Shown here: one piece after another, positions 10,980 to 21,639 of the stretch | Numbering within the stretch: the first letter of the stretch is position 1 | Layout of the letters: every line of letters begins with the position of its first letter | Origin: Macrobrachium rosenbergii | Taxonomy: Eukaryota; Arthropoda; Malacostraca; Decapoda; Palaemonidae | NCBI RefSeq assembly: GCF_040412425.1 | Contig: NC_089781.1 | Location: forward strand, 52,571,727 to 52,635,726 | Length of the DNA stretch: 64,000 bases | Direction of reading: 5' to 3' | Position numbers and translations under genes: made by a program | Notes under the pieces: model-generated | What the model was told of the DNA's origin: nothing | Database searches by the model: none | The model's input: only the letters and a program-made list of their open reading frames with translations

Positions 10980-12093
10980 TGACTTTATTCCTTTAACATA
11001 TTGATATGGCAAAGTTGAAAAAGTTTCCTCTCGAGGTTTCACTAAATAATTGACCTTGCTAACTTTTTTCAAAATCTTCAGGGACCTGAAGAGCAGAAGC
11101 TTTTAATGAATTACCAGGTAAAATTAATAACACTAATACCTTGTCGCCTTCAGCGAAGTTACGTGTTTTGGTCCTCCTGTCAAAGAAGTACGTAATTCTT
11201 CTCTGACTGCTCAACAAATCCTCAGAGGCAAATTCACAAGCCTTCATCATTTTGTCACCCAAATTAGTCATGTAGTCTAACAAATTAATCTCAGAATATC
11301 ACCTTCCTATGACTCTTACAACATCAAAGAGGACCACGAACACACTGGCCAATGTCCCCTCAGTACCGTGACTTCAACAATATTTTCTAATCATCGTTTT
11401 AGAGTTGATGAAACCTCTCCAGAGCACCTGATACTCTGGATGATATGGAGATGAAGTCACATGTTTAATACCAACTCTGCCATTCTCTCTTTAAAATATC
11501 TACTAACAAAGTTTGTATACGGTCCAGACTGAATCACCATAGGCATCCCAAAGTTAGTGAAAAAATTGATTAACACCTCAAATATTTTTATGCTAATGGA
11601 ACATAGGGGAATGGCTTCTAGATAACGGAACATTTTATCCATTATAGTGAAAATATACTCAATCACTGCAAGTCACATCAGATTTCAATTTGGGCCATTA
11701 ATCTTGACAATACCCCAGCCGTCTTGTAAAGATTCCAAATGACCCACACCAAACCATTATCCGCTATGCCGATGACATCAAGCCAATCCTGTGAACACAA
11801 GGGATCATTATTTGTTTTACAAGTTCATGTACACTGTTACCAGCCTCTCTATGCCTATTCAACCTATAAAGAATGTTGTTCATTATTTTTAACTTTGGGA
11901 TTGTCAAATCATCCATCTCGCTTGATTCAATAGGAAGGTCCCGGAATTCTTGTTTCTGAGCTTTAATTAGCTCTCCCTTTGTCCAATTTGGAATGTCCTT
12001 TACAATGTTGGTATCTTCTACAACTACATTACTACTACCACTACGTTCTAAGCTACTCAAATCTACATCTATTTGTTGACTCTGCAGCGTCAA
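10980..12093 (-). pseudogene. Gmr1-like pol: integrase
   Basis: The integrase inserts element DNA into the genome. Minus-strand pieces in order: an N-terminal segment (WTKGELIKAQKQEFRDLP, then NILYRLNRHRE) at 12093-11764, where the zinc-binding region is expected; the catalytic core at about 11666-11400 with DKMFRYLEAIPL, then VIQSGPYTNF (usual Asp of QSDxGTNF replaced by Gly) and PEYQVLWRGF (the PExQG-type Glu block); and the C-terminal tail at 11283-11059 with AEGDKVLVLLILPGN. The order and motifs are diagnostic; stops and the Asp loss make it dead. Confidence 0.75.
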
Positions 12094-13230
12094 CGCTCTG
12101 GCCTCTAGAACGAGTAACCACTGCTACTTCGGGATTTATTATTATTGGACAAGTCTGGCTCTTATAGGCCCATCGCTTCTAACTCTATATCTACCTCGTA
12201 ACATAATTTTTTCGCTATGGCCAATTTCAACATACCTGAAAAGAAGGACATTTCAAATGAAAATTGCCCAGAAATTGTGACTCCCTAATCGAAACCAGAC
12301 AAATTCCTCACAGCTCAGGACAAAATCTGAGCCTTTCTCAAAATTAACGTTTGTACCCACACCGTGTCGCAAAATACGTATACGTCTATAACCGGACAGA
12401 TTCGTGGGTGGGAACATGACCTTGAGACAAGAATTTCTCAAAACAACCAGATAGTCATTGGTCCTCTGTCCCTTGCTTGTGATGGGTTCTTTTTCCTTCT
12501 TCCTACACCCATTACTGGCCTGTTGACCCCTGTGCACTTTCTTGAAGCGAAACATCTACTCTTCATGTCCCCCTTCTTGTTACAATAAAAACAAGTCATA
12601 TTCTTAAATTTCTCTGGGTCATAACTACTAACACCTCTCTTATCCCTGTTGAGAGAAAAACTATTATTATTATTATTATTTTGTCTTCTCTGTGGATTCG
12701 TATTATTTTAATTATTACTATGGCCTGTCCTAGCCCATCCAGGCTTTATGTTTGTCCCTACTCCTACTAGTTCATGTTTGTGCGACAAATAGTATTCGTC
12801 ACTGGCAATAGCAACCTCTTGCAACATATCTATTTTCAACTATTCTAAATGTACCTTTAGTTTATCTGTTTTACCGCTTAAATTCTTCTACTAAGAATAA
12901 CTCTTTCAACTTGTCAAAATCATCCACTTCTTTAGTTTGAACCAGTCTTTATAAAACTGTTTTCTAACAGACTCTGCAAATGTTTGTTCATTATCTTTTG
13001 TAAATTTCTAAAACGCTGATGATAAGCTTCTGGAACAAGTTCATAAGCCTTTAGGATAATGGCTTTAACATTTTCATAGTCAGAAAATAAGGTTTCACCT
13101 AAGGTCACATAAACTTTCTGGACCCTACCTATTAGCTTGCTTTGGGTAAGAGGATGGTCTAAATATTCCCGTGACCACTGCAACTTTGCAGCGATCATGC
13201 TTTCAAAGGGTACGAAAAACTCAGAACATT
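12094..13230 (-). pseudogene. Gmr1-like gag, with zinc knuckle and protease remnant
   Basis: The capsid part at 13198-12932 (minus) contains LIGRVQKVYVTL and AYELVPEAYHQRFRNL, which resembles the SCAN-like capsid of fish and invertebrate gypsy elements. A zinc knuckle follows at about 12597-12555, CFYCNKKGDMKSRC (C-x2-C-x4-D-x4-C, with Asp where His is usual). The stretch 12490-12190 is where protease is expected, but I cannot see an intact Asp-Thr-Gly site. A PEVAVVTRSR block near 12125 precedes integrase. The reading frame is broken at several points. Confidence 0.65.
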
Positions 13231-13776
13231 ACATTCCTGAAAAAGTGGGTACAAATTTCAAAGCCTGTACTAAAATCTATAGCAGGCATTACAGACTTAC
13301 GGAGGAAGGAGAATGAGGAAGGAAATCCAAATCCTTCCTGCCAGTTTCATGGCGTCCTATCCTTTTCTCTCTCCTCACCTAAACTTTTCTATGTTAAATT
13401 CCAAAGTTTTCAACTCGATTTGCTTATCCAACATTTTCCACTGTTAGTACCTGGTTAACCCTCCCCAGTCACCACCTGGTTTTACATTTTTGACACACTC
13501 GTGAATTTGTAACATGACAACCCTTTCTTCATAGATACATCATCCATTTCAAATGATCCAACACTTTTTCTAAAGCCTCCCCTATTCAAATCTGCTAACT
13601 TCTCTTGCCACCTATCTCCCACTCAAAGCACCATTGTATTAGACACCTCATTGTGAATGAAAAATCACATCAAACAATACTTCCAAAATGTATACACAAG
13701 AAAGGTGTAGAACTGTTGCCCAAACAAGACCCCAAAAATTAATTTTGCACACAAGTGAACAACTACAGGAATGAAA

Positions 13777-13795
13777 GATCCTGTCGCGGTCGCCA
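13777..13795 (-). promoter_or_regulatory. Primer-binding site of the LTR element
   Basis: On the minus strand this reads TGGCGACCGCGACAGGATC, 3 nt inside the LTR at 13799. TGG-initial sequence at this position is the classic tRNA 3'-end complement. The match is to a tRNA ending CCTGTCGCGGTCGCCA, which I recall as tRNA-Arg-like. It fixes the minus-strand orientation. Confidence 0.75.
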
Positions 13796-13798
13796 ATC

Positions 13799-14777
13799 TG
13801 TGACTTCCTTCCTTGACAGTCACTAAAAAGGAATTTCTCTTACCAAATGTGTTCACTTAGATACCAGCCAAGTCCACAATCAGTGGAATAGCTAAATAAG
13901 AATAACAATGTGTGCCAAAATTAATTATGGGGGATATAAAAACAGTTAGAAAAATATTAATATTTAATACATAAATCTCCAGACAGTAGTTACACCTGAA
14001 CCTCAGTATACATAGAAAAATGTATACTCTTAGCTTAAATAACAAAAACCAGCACTTTTATATGACTAAAGATGGACAACAACACACTCACTCTTCAAAT
14101 ATAAGGGGGTTCAGAAAGGTAGAGATGATCAGAAAGACAGAACAGCCTAACAAATACACTAAATTCAATACACAAACAACTCCTCAGTGGTTAATGAATT
14201 CCTCCCAAAAGTTGGGAGAATCTCCCGGTAGCGGGGTGTCATAGGATCCACTCGGGCAGAGGTGAATAATAGATAAAGAATAGGTGCACGAAATATGTCG
14301 GCAGTGTACTAGAGGTTGTGATAACATATTATTAATCAATTGATAATTATATTACCGTGGACAAAGAGGTCCACGACAGTGATACTGGATCAGTGGTACT
14401 GAAGGATAAAGGGCAGCTAAATCACAACTCCAGGGCAAAATTGGATCCAGAATAATCGGGCTGCCACGACCAGCAAGCAGGTACCAACAACAAGCGGCAA
14501 CAAATTCAGCAACTCTGTAAGATCCAGAAACAGACTAACTTTACTCTCTAACAGTAGCTACAAGCCCTCTACCACACAGGGAGAGTGGGAGAATATACAC
14601 ACCTACAAACCATGTAAAGAAAAACTGTTGTTAAATATCATGCTTAACAAGCGTACCACCGGAAAGGAGGAAAAACAATCTCATTCTGAATACCTGAATA
14701 CAATATTTAAACAAAAATTTAAAATATAAAAAAGACAAAGTATTTATCTAAATGAAACTAATGACAACATACTGACA
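13799..14777 (-). repeat. LTR (upstream, 5' LTR in element sense), 979 bp
   Basis: Partner of 6964-8088; starts TGTGACTTCCTTCC and ends CAACATACTGACA in plus-strand reading. It holds only one unit of the 27-bp repeat. The flank resumes Ia-1 ORF2. Confidence 0.9.
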
Positions 14778-16130
14778 AAAACTATCGAACACTACTTGGG
14801 TAGCCGATAGACATACCCCCTTACTGTGCTGTATAAAAGAAACTGCTGTCTATCATTGATTATGGAAGTAAATATGGCTTGGCATTAGAATATGTTCAGG
14901 AAGTTTTCGATCATCACTAACGTCTTTACAAGTTGAATGTGTAGTGAACTACCTCTGTCTCTCCAATGAGAGCTAGTAACAATAAAGAGCGCTCTGAGAA
15001 TTCAGACAAATGATTCTCAACCAAAAATTAGTGGATTAAGTGTGTTTATAAACAATCATCACCCCTTTCCCCAATTAGAGCTAGAAGATTGTTTGAGTTG
15101 CTAAATAAAATTATACAGTTACCTTTAATATTAAAATTACCTCCTCCTTGGACAAAAGAATAAAAAAAATGCAGAATTTGTGCACACCTTAAAATACTTA
15201 TCAAAAAGTTATTCCTTACACCCCAGAACACCATAGACAACATACAGTAGAACATATAATCTAAAGTTATTCATATACCTAAATTTGCCATAGACAACAT
15301 ACACTAGAACATATAATCGGAAAAGTTCCATTACACAATATACACCGATGGATCTAAGTCTGCAATATGGAGTGGGATATACTGCAGTATCCTGACAAAA
15401 AATATCAGTCCTCTCTGCAAATAATGGCTCAGTATTTACAGCTGAGTTAAGTCAATATCATCAGCAGCCATAAAAATAATTAAAAGAAAGCCTCATTTAA
15501 TCATTTGTGACTTATAGCGACTCAAGTGCTGTAAAAGCCATTCAAAGCTATAATCAAGAAAATAATATTGTAATAAATTAAGCTTTCACTCCATAAATTG
15601 TATAATAATGGAAAAAATATTGGAAATATGTTGGATCCTGCCCATGCTTAGGGATTAAAGGAAATGAAGAAGGCTGATAGAGCAGCTGAAGCAGTTCATG
15701 ACAAGAGCAAATGTAGACATCCTATTAGTGACTATATATAAGATATATAAATAATGATTGAAAGTAAATGGCAAAATATCTGGATTGAAGAACCTGAAAA
15801 TAATAAATTAAAGAGATAAAATCCAGTGTTGGAAAATAAGGTTATCGTATTAGAAAGACACACACACACAAGTAATTCTGACACATCTTCGAATAAGCCA
15901 TGCTCGTTTGACACATGGACACTTAATGAACAGTCCATGTGGCCCTCCTCCCAAATGCCCAGATTGCAAAGTGTTGATAACAGTCAAACATGTATTGTGT
16001 GAATGTCCAAAATAAAACCTGCAGCGATTATTAAATTTTGGAAATAGATCAGTGAAAGAAATTTTGTCAGAATCTCCTACATTTTGAGTAATGCCGATTT
16101 TAATATTCACTTGAGGAGCTGTGATTTAAT
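14778..16130 (+). pseudogene. Ia-1 ORF2, thumb and RNase H (after the LTR insertion)
   Basis: The frame resumes TIEHYLG and runs, with many breaks, through the post-RT region to RNase H. Remnants are a TDGSK-like block near 15350, a SDSSAVKAI-like block near 15525, an NEADRAAEA-like block near 15660 (third acidic region), and the C-terminal His/Cys motif (RHILCECPK-like) near 15985-16010. Stops in every frame show decay. Confidence 0.75.
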
Positions 16131-16510
16131 TGATAAAATATAAATAAATAATGAAAAACGAAAAGCCTTAGGAATTACATTGAATTTTAAAAACTAAATT
16201 TTCATTCTTTAATAAATTTATTTTAAATTTGTAAACCTTTTTAGTGAATATATATGAAACGAAGTATATTTGTATTTATTGTGTGAGTGTGTTCTAGTAT
16301 GAGAACATTATTTTGCTATTGTAGTTTTAATTTCATTTCATTTCATTTCATCACCATATTGAATGACTTATTTGAATCACAGTGCTGAGCTTCTAGCCTA
16401 GACCTGTCATTTCATCCAAATCCTTCCAGGCCGGCTATGAGCTGATAGTCAGTTCAGTGGTCAGGTTAAACTGTTTTTTAATAATAATAGTAATAATAAT
16501 AATAATAATA
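16131..16510 (+). mobile_element. Ia-1 3' UTR with (TAA)n tail
   Basis: Shares with other Ia tails the GTGAATATATATGAAACGA block, TCATTTCATTTC, the CCTAGACCTGTCATTTCATCC box and GGTTAAACTGTTTT, ending in (AATAAT)n at about 16483-16510. It joins directly to a fragment of another Ia 5' UTR. Confidence 0.85.
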
Positions 16511-16680
16511 ATGGACCACAGATTCCAGGGGATCTTGTGCAGAGATAGAGACTCGTGGCATTCTATCCGGTTTGCCCATAACATGATTAGGGTGGTTTGC
16601 ATACGTAGGCCACTCTCATCATGTTGTGCCATCCTGTATGGGGTAGGGTGGAGACAGCATTTGGGAGTCAGCTCTCCTTT
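16511..16680 (+). mobile_element. Ia-2, 5' UTR fragment (left of element A)
   Basis: Matches the Ia 5' UTR from GGACCACAGATTCCAGGGG to GGGAGTCAGCTCTC. The homologous uninterrupted sequence at 2855-2885 reads GGCTCTCACTTGTGCC, so Ia-2 continues at 21901 (CTTGTGCTGG) on the other side of element A. Confidence 0.85.
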
Positions 16681-16952
16681 TAGTGGGGCAGATAAGAGTA
16701 ATTTTTTAGAAGAATCGTGCAAATGATGATACAAGCATCAAATTTGGCACAATTGTTCTCCAAGGGATACTAATCAAATCTGCCCGATTGGCCAATTGAA
16801 AATCCAAAATGGCAGCCATTTTTCAAGATGGCCACCAAAATAACCACCTGAAGTTGATGTTTTGCTTAGAAATATTTGTAGTTGTCCGAATTGCATTTTC
16901 TAAGTGTGGATTCCTATGCTTTTAAGCCTGCTGGGGTATATTTTCGAGTTTA
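16681..16952 (+). repeat. Element A left terminal inverted repeat
   Basis: Reverse complement of 21640-21900. Shared blocks include TAGTGGGGCAGATAA, AATCGTGCAAATGATGATAC, CTAATCAAATCTGCC, AAAATAACCACCTGAAG and GTGTGGATTCCTATG. The same sequence begins element C at 59643. Confidence 0.95.
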
Positions 16953-17444
16953 TAACATGATTAAATCACTGTACTAAATGAGTGATTGTCAGGCACTTCC
17001 AAGGCACATTGGTGACATCACTGCTGTGAAACTCAGCATGGGGTTCAGTGTCAGCTAAGTAGGAAATTTATGTTGGCATCATACTGCAACAACCTACTAG
17101 TATCCCAAATGCTGCCTAATCAACCCCAAATCAGTTAGGCAGCCACACCTGAATGGACAGGACATGCCAGCGCAGGAGAGCCGAACCAAGGATAACAGGG
17201 TTTTAGTTATCTGGATGGTGTACAGATCGCATGGGACTTATGACACTGGATGAACGATCGGACTAGGTGTATGGCACAGTGCAAGGACCTAGTTGTATCC
17301 CATAGAGGAAAGCACCTAGTGTATATTACAGGACTATAAGAGGCCTATTATACTAGTACATGTACAGGGTGGTAAAAGGATAAGCCCTGCGACCTGAGCG
17401 TCATACGTAATCATGGATCACGAACTCTATTGGACGATCATGGA
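16953..17444 (+). other. Element A 5' non-coding region
   Basis: Aligns with 59916-60310 of element C (for example GGGGTTCAGTGTCAGCTAAG and GTATGGCACAGTGCAAG). Element A has about 102 nt (17099-17200) that C lacks, with no clear duplication at its ends, so insertion in A and deletion in C cannot be told apart. Promoter elements are not evident. Confidence 0.6.
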
Positions 17445-17720
17445 GGGGTAGAGTATACCTTAGTTTAACCAGGCCACTGAGCTGATTAACAGCTCTCCTA
17501 GGGCTGGCCCGAAGGATCAGATTTATTTTACGTGGCTAAGAACCAACTGGTTACCTAGCAACGGGACCTACAGCTTATTGTGGAATCCGAACCACATTAT
17601 GACGAGAAATGAATTTCTATCACCAGAAATAAATTCCTCTAACTCTTCATTGGCTGGTCTAGTCGAGCGCTAGACCTTTGTGGTAGCCAAGGCTTTACCC
17701 ACCCGCTCCAATGAAGAACT
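17445..17720 (-). mobile_element. tRNA-derived SINE inserted in element A
   Basis: The 276-bp insert is flanked by a perfect 12-bp duplication GACGATCATGGA (17433-17444 and 17721-17732). Element C has the empty site (single copy near 60294-60305). The insert contains TAACCAGGCCACTGAGCTG, GCTAAGAACCAACTGG and CACCAGAAATAAATTCC; from memory this matches a SINE widespread in decapod crustaceans. The tRNA-like head appears to be at the right end on the minus strand, with a degenerate B box. Confidence 0.75.
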
Positions 17721-17732
17721 GACGATCATGGA

Positions 17733-18345
17733 AAACAGATTGGAGGTTGAAAGAAGAGATCTAAAATCTCCCCAGGCCAATCCTGCCAGAGAGGAGGGAT
17801 GGTGGATATATGAACCTGGCAAAGAATATTCCTCTGTTTCACTCCTCAGTGTACTACCAATCAAAGCTAGACCCTGCAAGACTTGACGAAGGTTCTGGGA
17901 AAGAGGAAACGTTGAGAAAAAATAAGGCACAGTATCATGAGAGTTGCAGGCTTCTGTTCAGCAACACAAAGTTACACCGAGCTGAAAAAGAGCAAGTCAC
18001 TGTAGGTACTAGTGATGAGGGCAGTGAAGTGAGATTCCATAGCTCAGAAACTAAAACAAAGAATGCTTCTGCGAAACTGAAGGGAGGAGCTTAGAAGCAA
18101 TGACAATGCAAATTGAATAGGAGAATAAATGAATGTGTCAAAACACTTAGTGATACAAAAACTTCTCCAAACTAAGTGCAGGAGATGTCATAGCCAAGTG
18201 AAGTATCACCTTGCTGTTAGTGGCATTTATAACCGAGAACAGGCATACCTAAGGGTGTGGGAGCAAGAAAAAGCACAGGAACACTGGAAGGATGCATATC
18301 CAATTGCTTTCTCTGAACTAGTCACTACATCTGCAAGATGAAAAA
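17733..18345 (+). pseudogene. Element A protein, N-terminal zinc modules
   Basis: Corresponds to 60306-61140 of element C. Visible pieces are LKSPQANPA, NLAKNIPLFHS, LDPARLDEGSGKEETLRKNK and QYHESCRLLF (the H-x3-C half of the first module), then SAGDVIAK-like sequence and VKYHLAV, where element C has KYHPGCLVAL (the His is kept but the module Cys is lost here). YNREQAYLRVWEQEKAQEHW follows. Frames shift near 17880 and 18095. The first C-x2-C pair seen in element C (CCLCQ) lies at the SINE boundary and is not recognisable here. Likely role: DNA binding by a transposase; inferred. Confidence 0.65.
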
Positions 18346-19769
18346 TGCTGAAATTAAAGAGAGGCCACCGATTTTCAAGAAACTGCTGATTTGACCAGCT
18401 TTACAAGCAGAGACTGGAACAGCTTGGTGTTGACTCGCCTGATGTTCATCCTACTCAACTGAAGGATCAACTGCTTTTGCACATTCCACAACTGCAAGCT
18501 AATCGCCAAGGACGAGAAGCTTTGTTGGCTGTTGAAACTGATGTAGGTTCAATCCTATCAGAAGCATCCCGTTATGATGAAAGTCCATCTACCAAAAGCC
18601 GCTGGGATAATAAGAAAGATATGCTCCATTAGAAGTCGAATTTCAGCTATTTTCTGCTGACAAAGACTTAGAACGGGCTGTGCCTGTCACTGCTTCAGTT
18701 TGTATGCATGATCCGAACATGAATTTACAGACAGCATCATGCTAACTCCATCATGGAAAAATGCCAATCAGACTTTGCTATCACAACTTCTACAGAACTG
18801 CTTCGCCAAATACAAGGAAGGAACGGATATCCACAGGCATTCCAAGGACCAGGAGCCACATTTGCAGTCTCACATGGGCCTGTATGTGTTTGCCGGTGAG
18901 GAAGAACAAATAATTGAAATGCTCCATGAGAATGGGTTCAGCATATCATATGACCGAGTCCTAGAAATCTCAGCACAGTTAGGAGAAGCAGTTGTTGCAC
19001 AGTATGTGGAAGATGGAGTAATCTGTCCCCCAGTCTTGAGAAAGAATTTGTTCACAGCTGGAGCAGTTGACAACATAGATCATAATCCGACTGCGGTCAC
19101 AGCTGAAACATCTTTACACAGTAAAAGTGTGTCCATTTTGCAGCATCCAGACACAGGAAATCCTGGTGCTGGACATGGAACTCACGAGATTCACCCTCAT
19201 CCGCTCATCCAGAGAAGGAGACTTACACTTGTATGCGTGAAGCACTTTCAGAACTGGTGCCATACTTCTTTGCAAATAACAATGTTAACTATGCCTGGTA
19301 GATCATGATTCACCTCCGAGATATCATGTCACTCGAACAACAATATCCAGACGTGGCCAAGGAGTTTCACAATGGTAACTTCGTCATCCACAAGTCGGGA
19401 AGATTCTCTGGCATGGCGATTGATCAGCGCATGAGTACAATAATGCAGTAGTCAAAGGTGGCGGAGGAACAGCTGAGTTGACAGAACCCGTCAGCGCACT
19501 TGTGAGTGGATGGTGGCTGGACCTGAGTTGATAGATCTACTAGCTGGATATGAGGCCGTAATGTCTGAGTATGAAGAGTGCCACATGCAGCAGCAGACAC
19601 CGAGTGCTGAGAATAACCTACTGAAGAGGTTAAATCACTCTCTGCAGTGATGCAGGAGATGGGTAACCCATTCCAGAAGAATCAGCAGACCTGATGGTGT
19701 TAGATACAAAGAACATTGGGGCCAACTCTAGCTGAGAAATGGCAGCTACACATCACCGGCGAGGCAGTT
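18346..19769 (+). pseudogene. Element A protein, central region with internal deletion
   Basis: Aligns with element C 61141-63390 except for a gap. Pieces include PPIFKK, QRLEQLGVDSPDVHP-like sequence, a 189-codon open stretch at 18739-19308 with SISYDRVLEISAQLGEAV and CPPVLRKNLFTAGAVDNIDH, then HPDVAKE- and FSGMAIDQ-like blocks. At about 19168 sequence jumps from CAGGAAATCCTGGT to CTGGACATGG; element C has 808 bp more between two CTGGT copies (61970 and 62778). The lost part includes the VADQ block proposed as a catalytic region, so A could not supply an active transposase. Confidence 0.7.
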
Positions 19770-19774
19770 CCTGT

Positions 19775-20021
19775 TGTGGATTATTGTATATGCATTCGCT
19801 ATTTCATGAACATTGTCTCTTGCTAACGCATGCGCATGAATCTGCACTCTGCACGTGCGCATGATTATTCATCCTGTTTCTCTTGGCGCAAGTTGTGTGC
19901 CTTGCAGTAACCTCTCTGTGTTTACCTGTTTGCTGTATGGAATAAAGCAACATGACTCAGGATATTATTTCTCCATCCTGCAACCTTCAGTCTTCCTACA
20001 AGATATCATCACATATCACCA
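19775..20021 (+). mobile_element. Solo LTR in element A
   Basis: A 247-bp insert starts TGTGGATTATTG and ends ATATCACCA, with TG/CA ends and a perfect 5-bp duplication CCTGT (19770-19774 and 20022-20026). Element C is uninterrupted here (GCAGTTCCTATCATTTATG near 63398). A GGAATAAAGC polyadenylation-like signal lies inside at about 19939. No internal region is present, so it is a solo LTR left by recombination. Strand is uncertain. Confidence 0.8.
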
Positions 20022-20026
20022 CCTGT

Positions 20027-21570
20027 ATCATTTTATGAAGGGCTAGAGGATGAAAGCTGAAAGTTTTTCTATTATCAATCAAGAGAAGAACCCTTTTTTA
20101 TTCTTCAAATAAGAACAGGCTGAGGAATTTCTAAGGAAAGTCTAAAGATGACTCAGTTATTCTGCAACTGTTCGTCTCAGAATTTCTTCAAGCACAAAAG
20201 TCAGTCATACCCTGCATCTCTCAGTGACAGCAGCAAGCTTCATACATTCAGAAGTCACAGCTGGTTGAAATTCTTGAAACGCAAGTGAATGTCCCAGTGG
20301 GAGAACCAAAGGGAGATACAATCATCATTGGCAGCTCAGCACTTATCAGTGCTTCACCTCCCATAATTCAAAGACATTTAATGACTATGCCAAAGAAGAC
20401 ATCATCCCAAAGGTGAAATCCTATGGTGCTCAGTACAAGCAGGTGGACATAGTCTTTGATGTATACAAGAAATCAAGTCTGAAATCAGAGACGAGGTAAA
20501 AAACTGAAAGGGAATCAGAAGAAGAAGAGTGACAGGAAGAAGCAGGACACCAGGAAACTGTAAAGCTTCATCGTAACCCCAGCAACAAAGAAGACTGAAC
20601 TGTTTCACTTCCTGGCCGAAAAGATGTGTGAAACAGAAACGACAAGCACAGTCATTGTCACAAAAAGGAGAGGAAGCCGTTAGCAACACAGTGAAGTCTC
20701 TGGATGCTGTGTCCCCATGTTGTCACAAAGAAGCTGACAGTCGAATATTTGTTCACGCTAGGGATGCAACAACTGACGGGAGCAAGTCTATAATCATCAC
20801 GGCTAATGACACAGATGTGCTAGTCATAGCAATATCTGTACTGCCATCCTTCCAGAAACTAGGTCTTCAGGAAATGTGGATTGCCTTTGGCCAAGGAGCC
20901 CATGTGTGATGGATTCCAGTCCATGAGGTAGTTTCTGCAATTGGGCTTGAGAAGCTAGAGGATCCCCCTCTTGCGCATTTACTGGATGTGACATTGTGTC
21001 TGCCTTCCGTGGGAAAGCAAAGAAATCTGCATGGCAGACTTGGAATGTATTTGATGATATTACTGAAACATTCATCAATCTCAGCCAGCATCCAACATTG
21101 ATTCGTGATCTTGACATGCAGAGGTTGGAAAGATTACCGTTGTCCTCATGTATGACAGATCAAGCGCAGCCACTGGTGTGGATGAAGCAAGAATAGATCT
21201 GTTTGCCCGCAAGCAGAGCCGTACAACTCAATTCCACCAACACAGGCAGCCCTCAGAGAACATGCAAAGCATGCAGCCTACCAGGCTGGGATCATCTGGG
21301 GCCAGGCAGCCCACTGTAATCCACACATGAGCAGTCCAGCTGAATGGGGGTGGACACACAAAGGAGAAGCATGACAGATACATTGGACAACACTACCTCC
21401 GATTGCAGCAAGTTGTCAAGAATTGACAAAGTGATCCTGTGAGAAGGTTTGCAAAGGAAGATGCAAGTGCTCTCAGGCAGAGCTTCCCTGCACATCACCC
21501 TGCAGCTGCTGTGAACAGTAACAGATCGAGAAACAGCAGCACGGTATGCATAACTTTGAAAATGTACTAG
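20027..21570 (+). pseudogene. Element A protein, FEN1/XPG-like PIN nuclease and Cys-rich tail
   Basis: PIN-type nucleases use clustered acidic residues to bind metal ions. Blocks in order: GDTIIIGSSALIS near 20315 (element C has IIIDGS, so this copy lost the Asp), VFDVYKKSSLKSE near 20454, CHKEADSRIFVHARDA near 20730, TANDTDVLVIAIS near 20800, and FTGCDIVSAFRGKAKKSAW near 20980. These mirror the D, EAxA, DxD and LxGxD acidic motifs of FEN1/XPG. The tail has DRSSAATGVDEARIDLFARK, IIWGQA, then ELTK-SCEKVCKGRCKCSQAEL (Cys-rich) ending near 21530. Several frameshifts are present. Confidence 0.7.
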
Positions 21571-21639
21571 CCGGAACAAAACTTATGTAAAGAAAGACAA
21601 ACATCTTAATTGTCATCTTGAGAAATGTGTCTTAGAGTG

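Larger units (their letters stand above)
6964..14777 (-). mobile_element. Gmr1-like Ty3/gypsy LTR retrotransposon
   Basis: Two long direct repeats (6964-8088 and 13799-14777), each starting TGTGAC and ending TGACA, bound the element. It lies inside the RT of Ia-1 with a short A-rich target duplication (AAAA). A primer-binding site next to the repeat at 13799, read on the minus strand, sets the orientation. Minus-strand domains in order are gag, zinc knuckle, integrase zinc region, integrase core, integrase tail, RT, RNase H. Integrase before RT is the opposite of most Ty3/gypsy elements and is the hallmark described for the Gmr1 group. All frames carry stops, so it is inactive. LTR divergence is low apart from indels, so it is younger than its Ia host. 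Confidence 0.85.
1877..16510 (+). mobile_element. I-superfamily LINE, copy Ia-1, interrupted by an LTR element
   Basis: This copy has every part of the family in order: 5' UTR, zinc-knuckle ORF1, AP endonuclease, reverse transcriptase, RNase H, 3' UTR and (TAA)n tail. It is split by the Gmr1-like LTR element at 6964-14777; ORF2 breaks at a run of As after AATTAAAAAA and resumes at AAAACTATCGAACACTAC. The uninterrupted sister Ia-4 reads straight across this point (near 33885). Stops and frameshifts make all reading frames pseudogenes. RNase H plus (TAA)n tail argues for the I superfamily (I/Nimb-type) rather than Jockey, which usually lacks RNase H. Confidence 0.85.

Noticed and set aside
16511..16635. 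Very long target duplication (about 130 bp) flanking Ia-1, matching 2183-2354
   Set aside because: The two stretches differ by about 20 percent with a 40-bp gap, more simply explained as two separate Ia 5' UTR copies.
17640..17720. tRNA gene
   Set aside because: The tRNA-like part is the head of a SINE with target duplications; the B box is degenerate and no full cloverleaf is visible.
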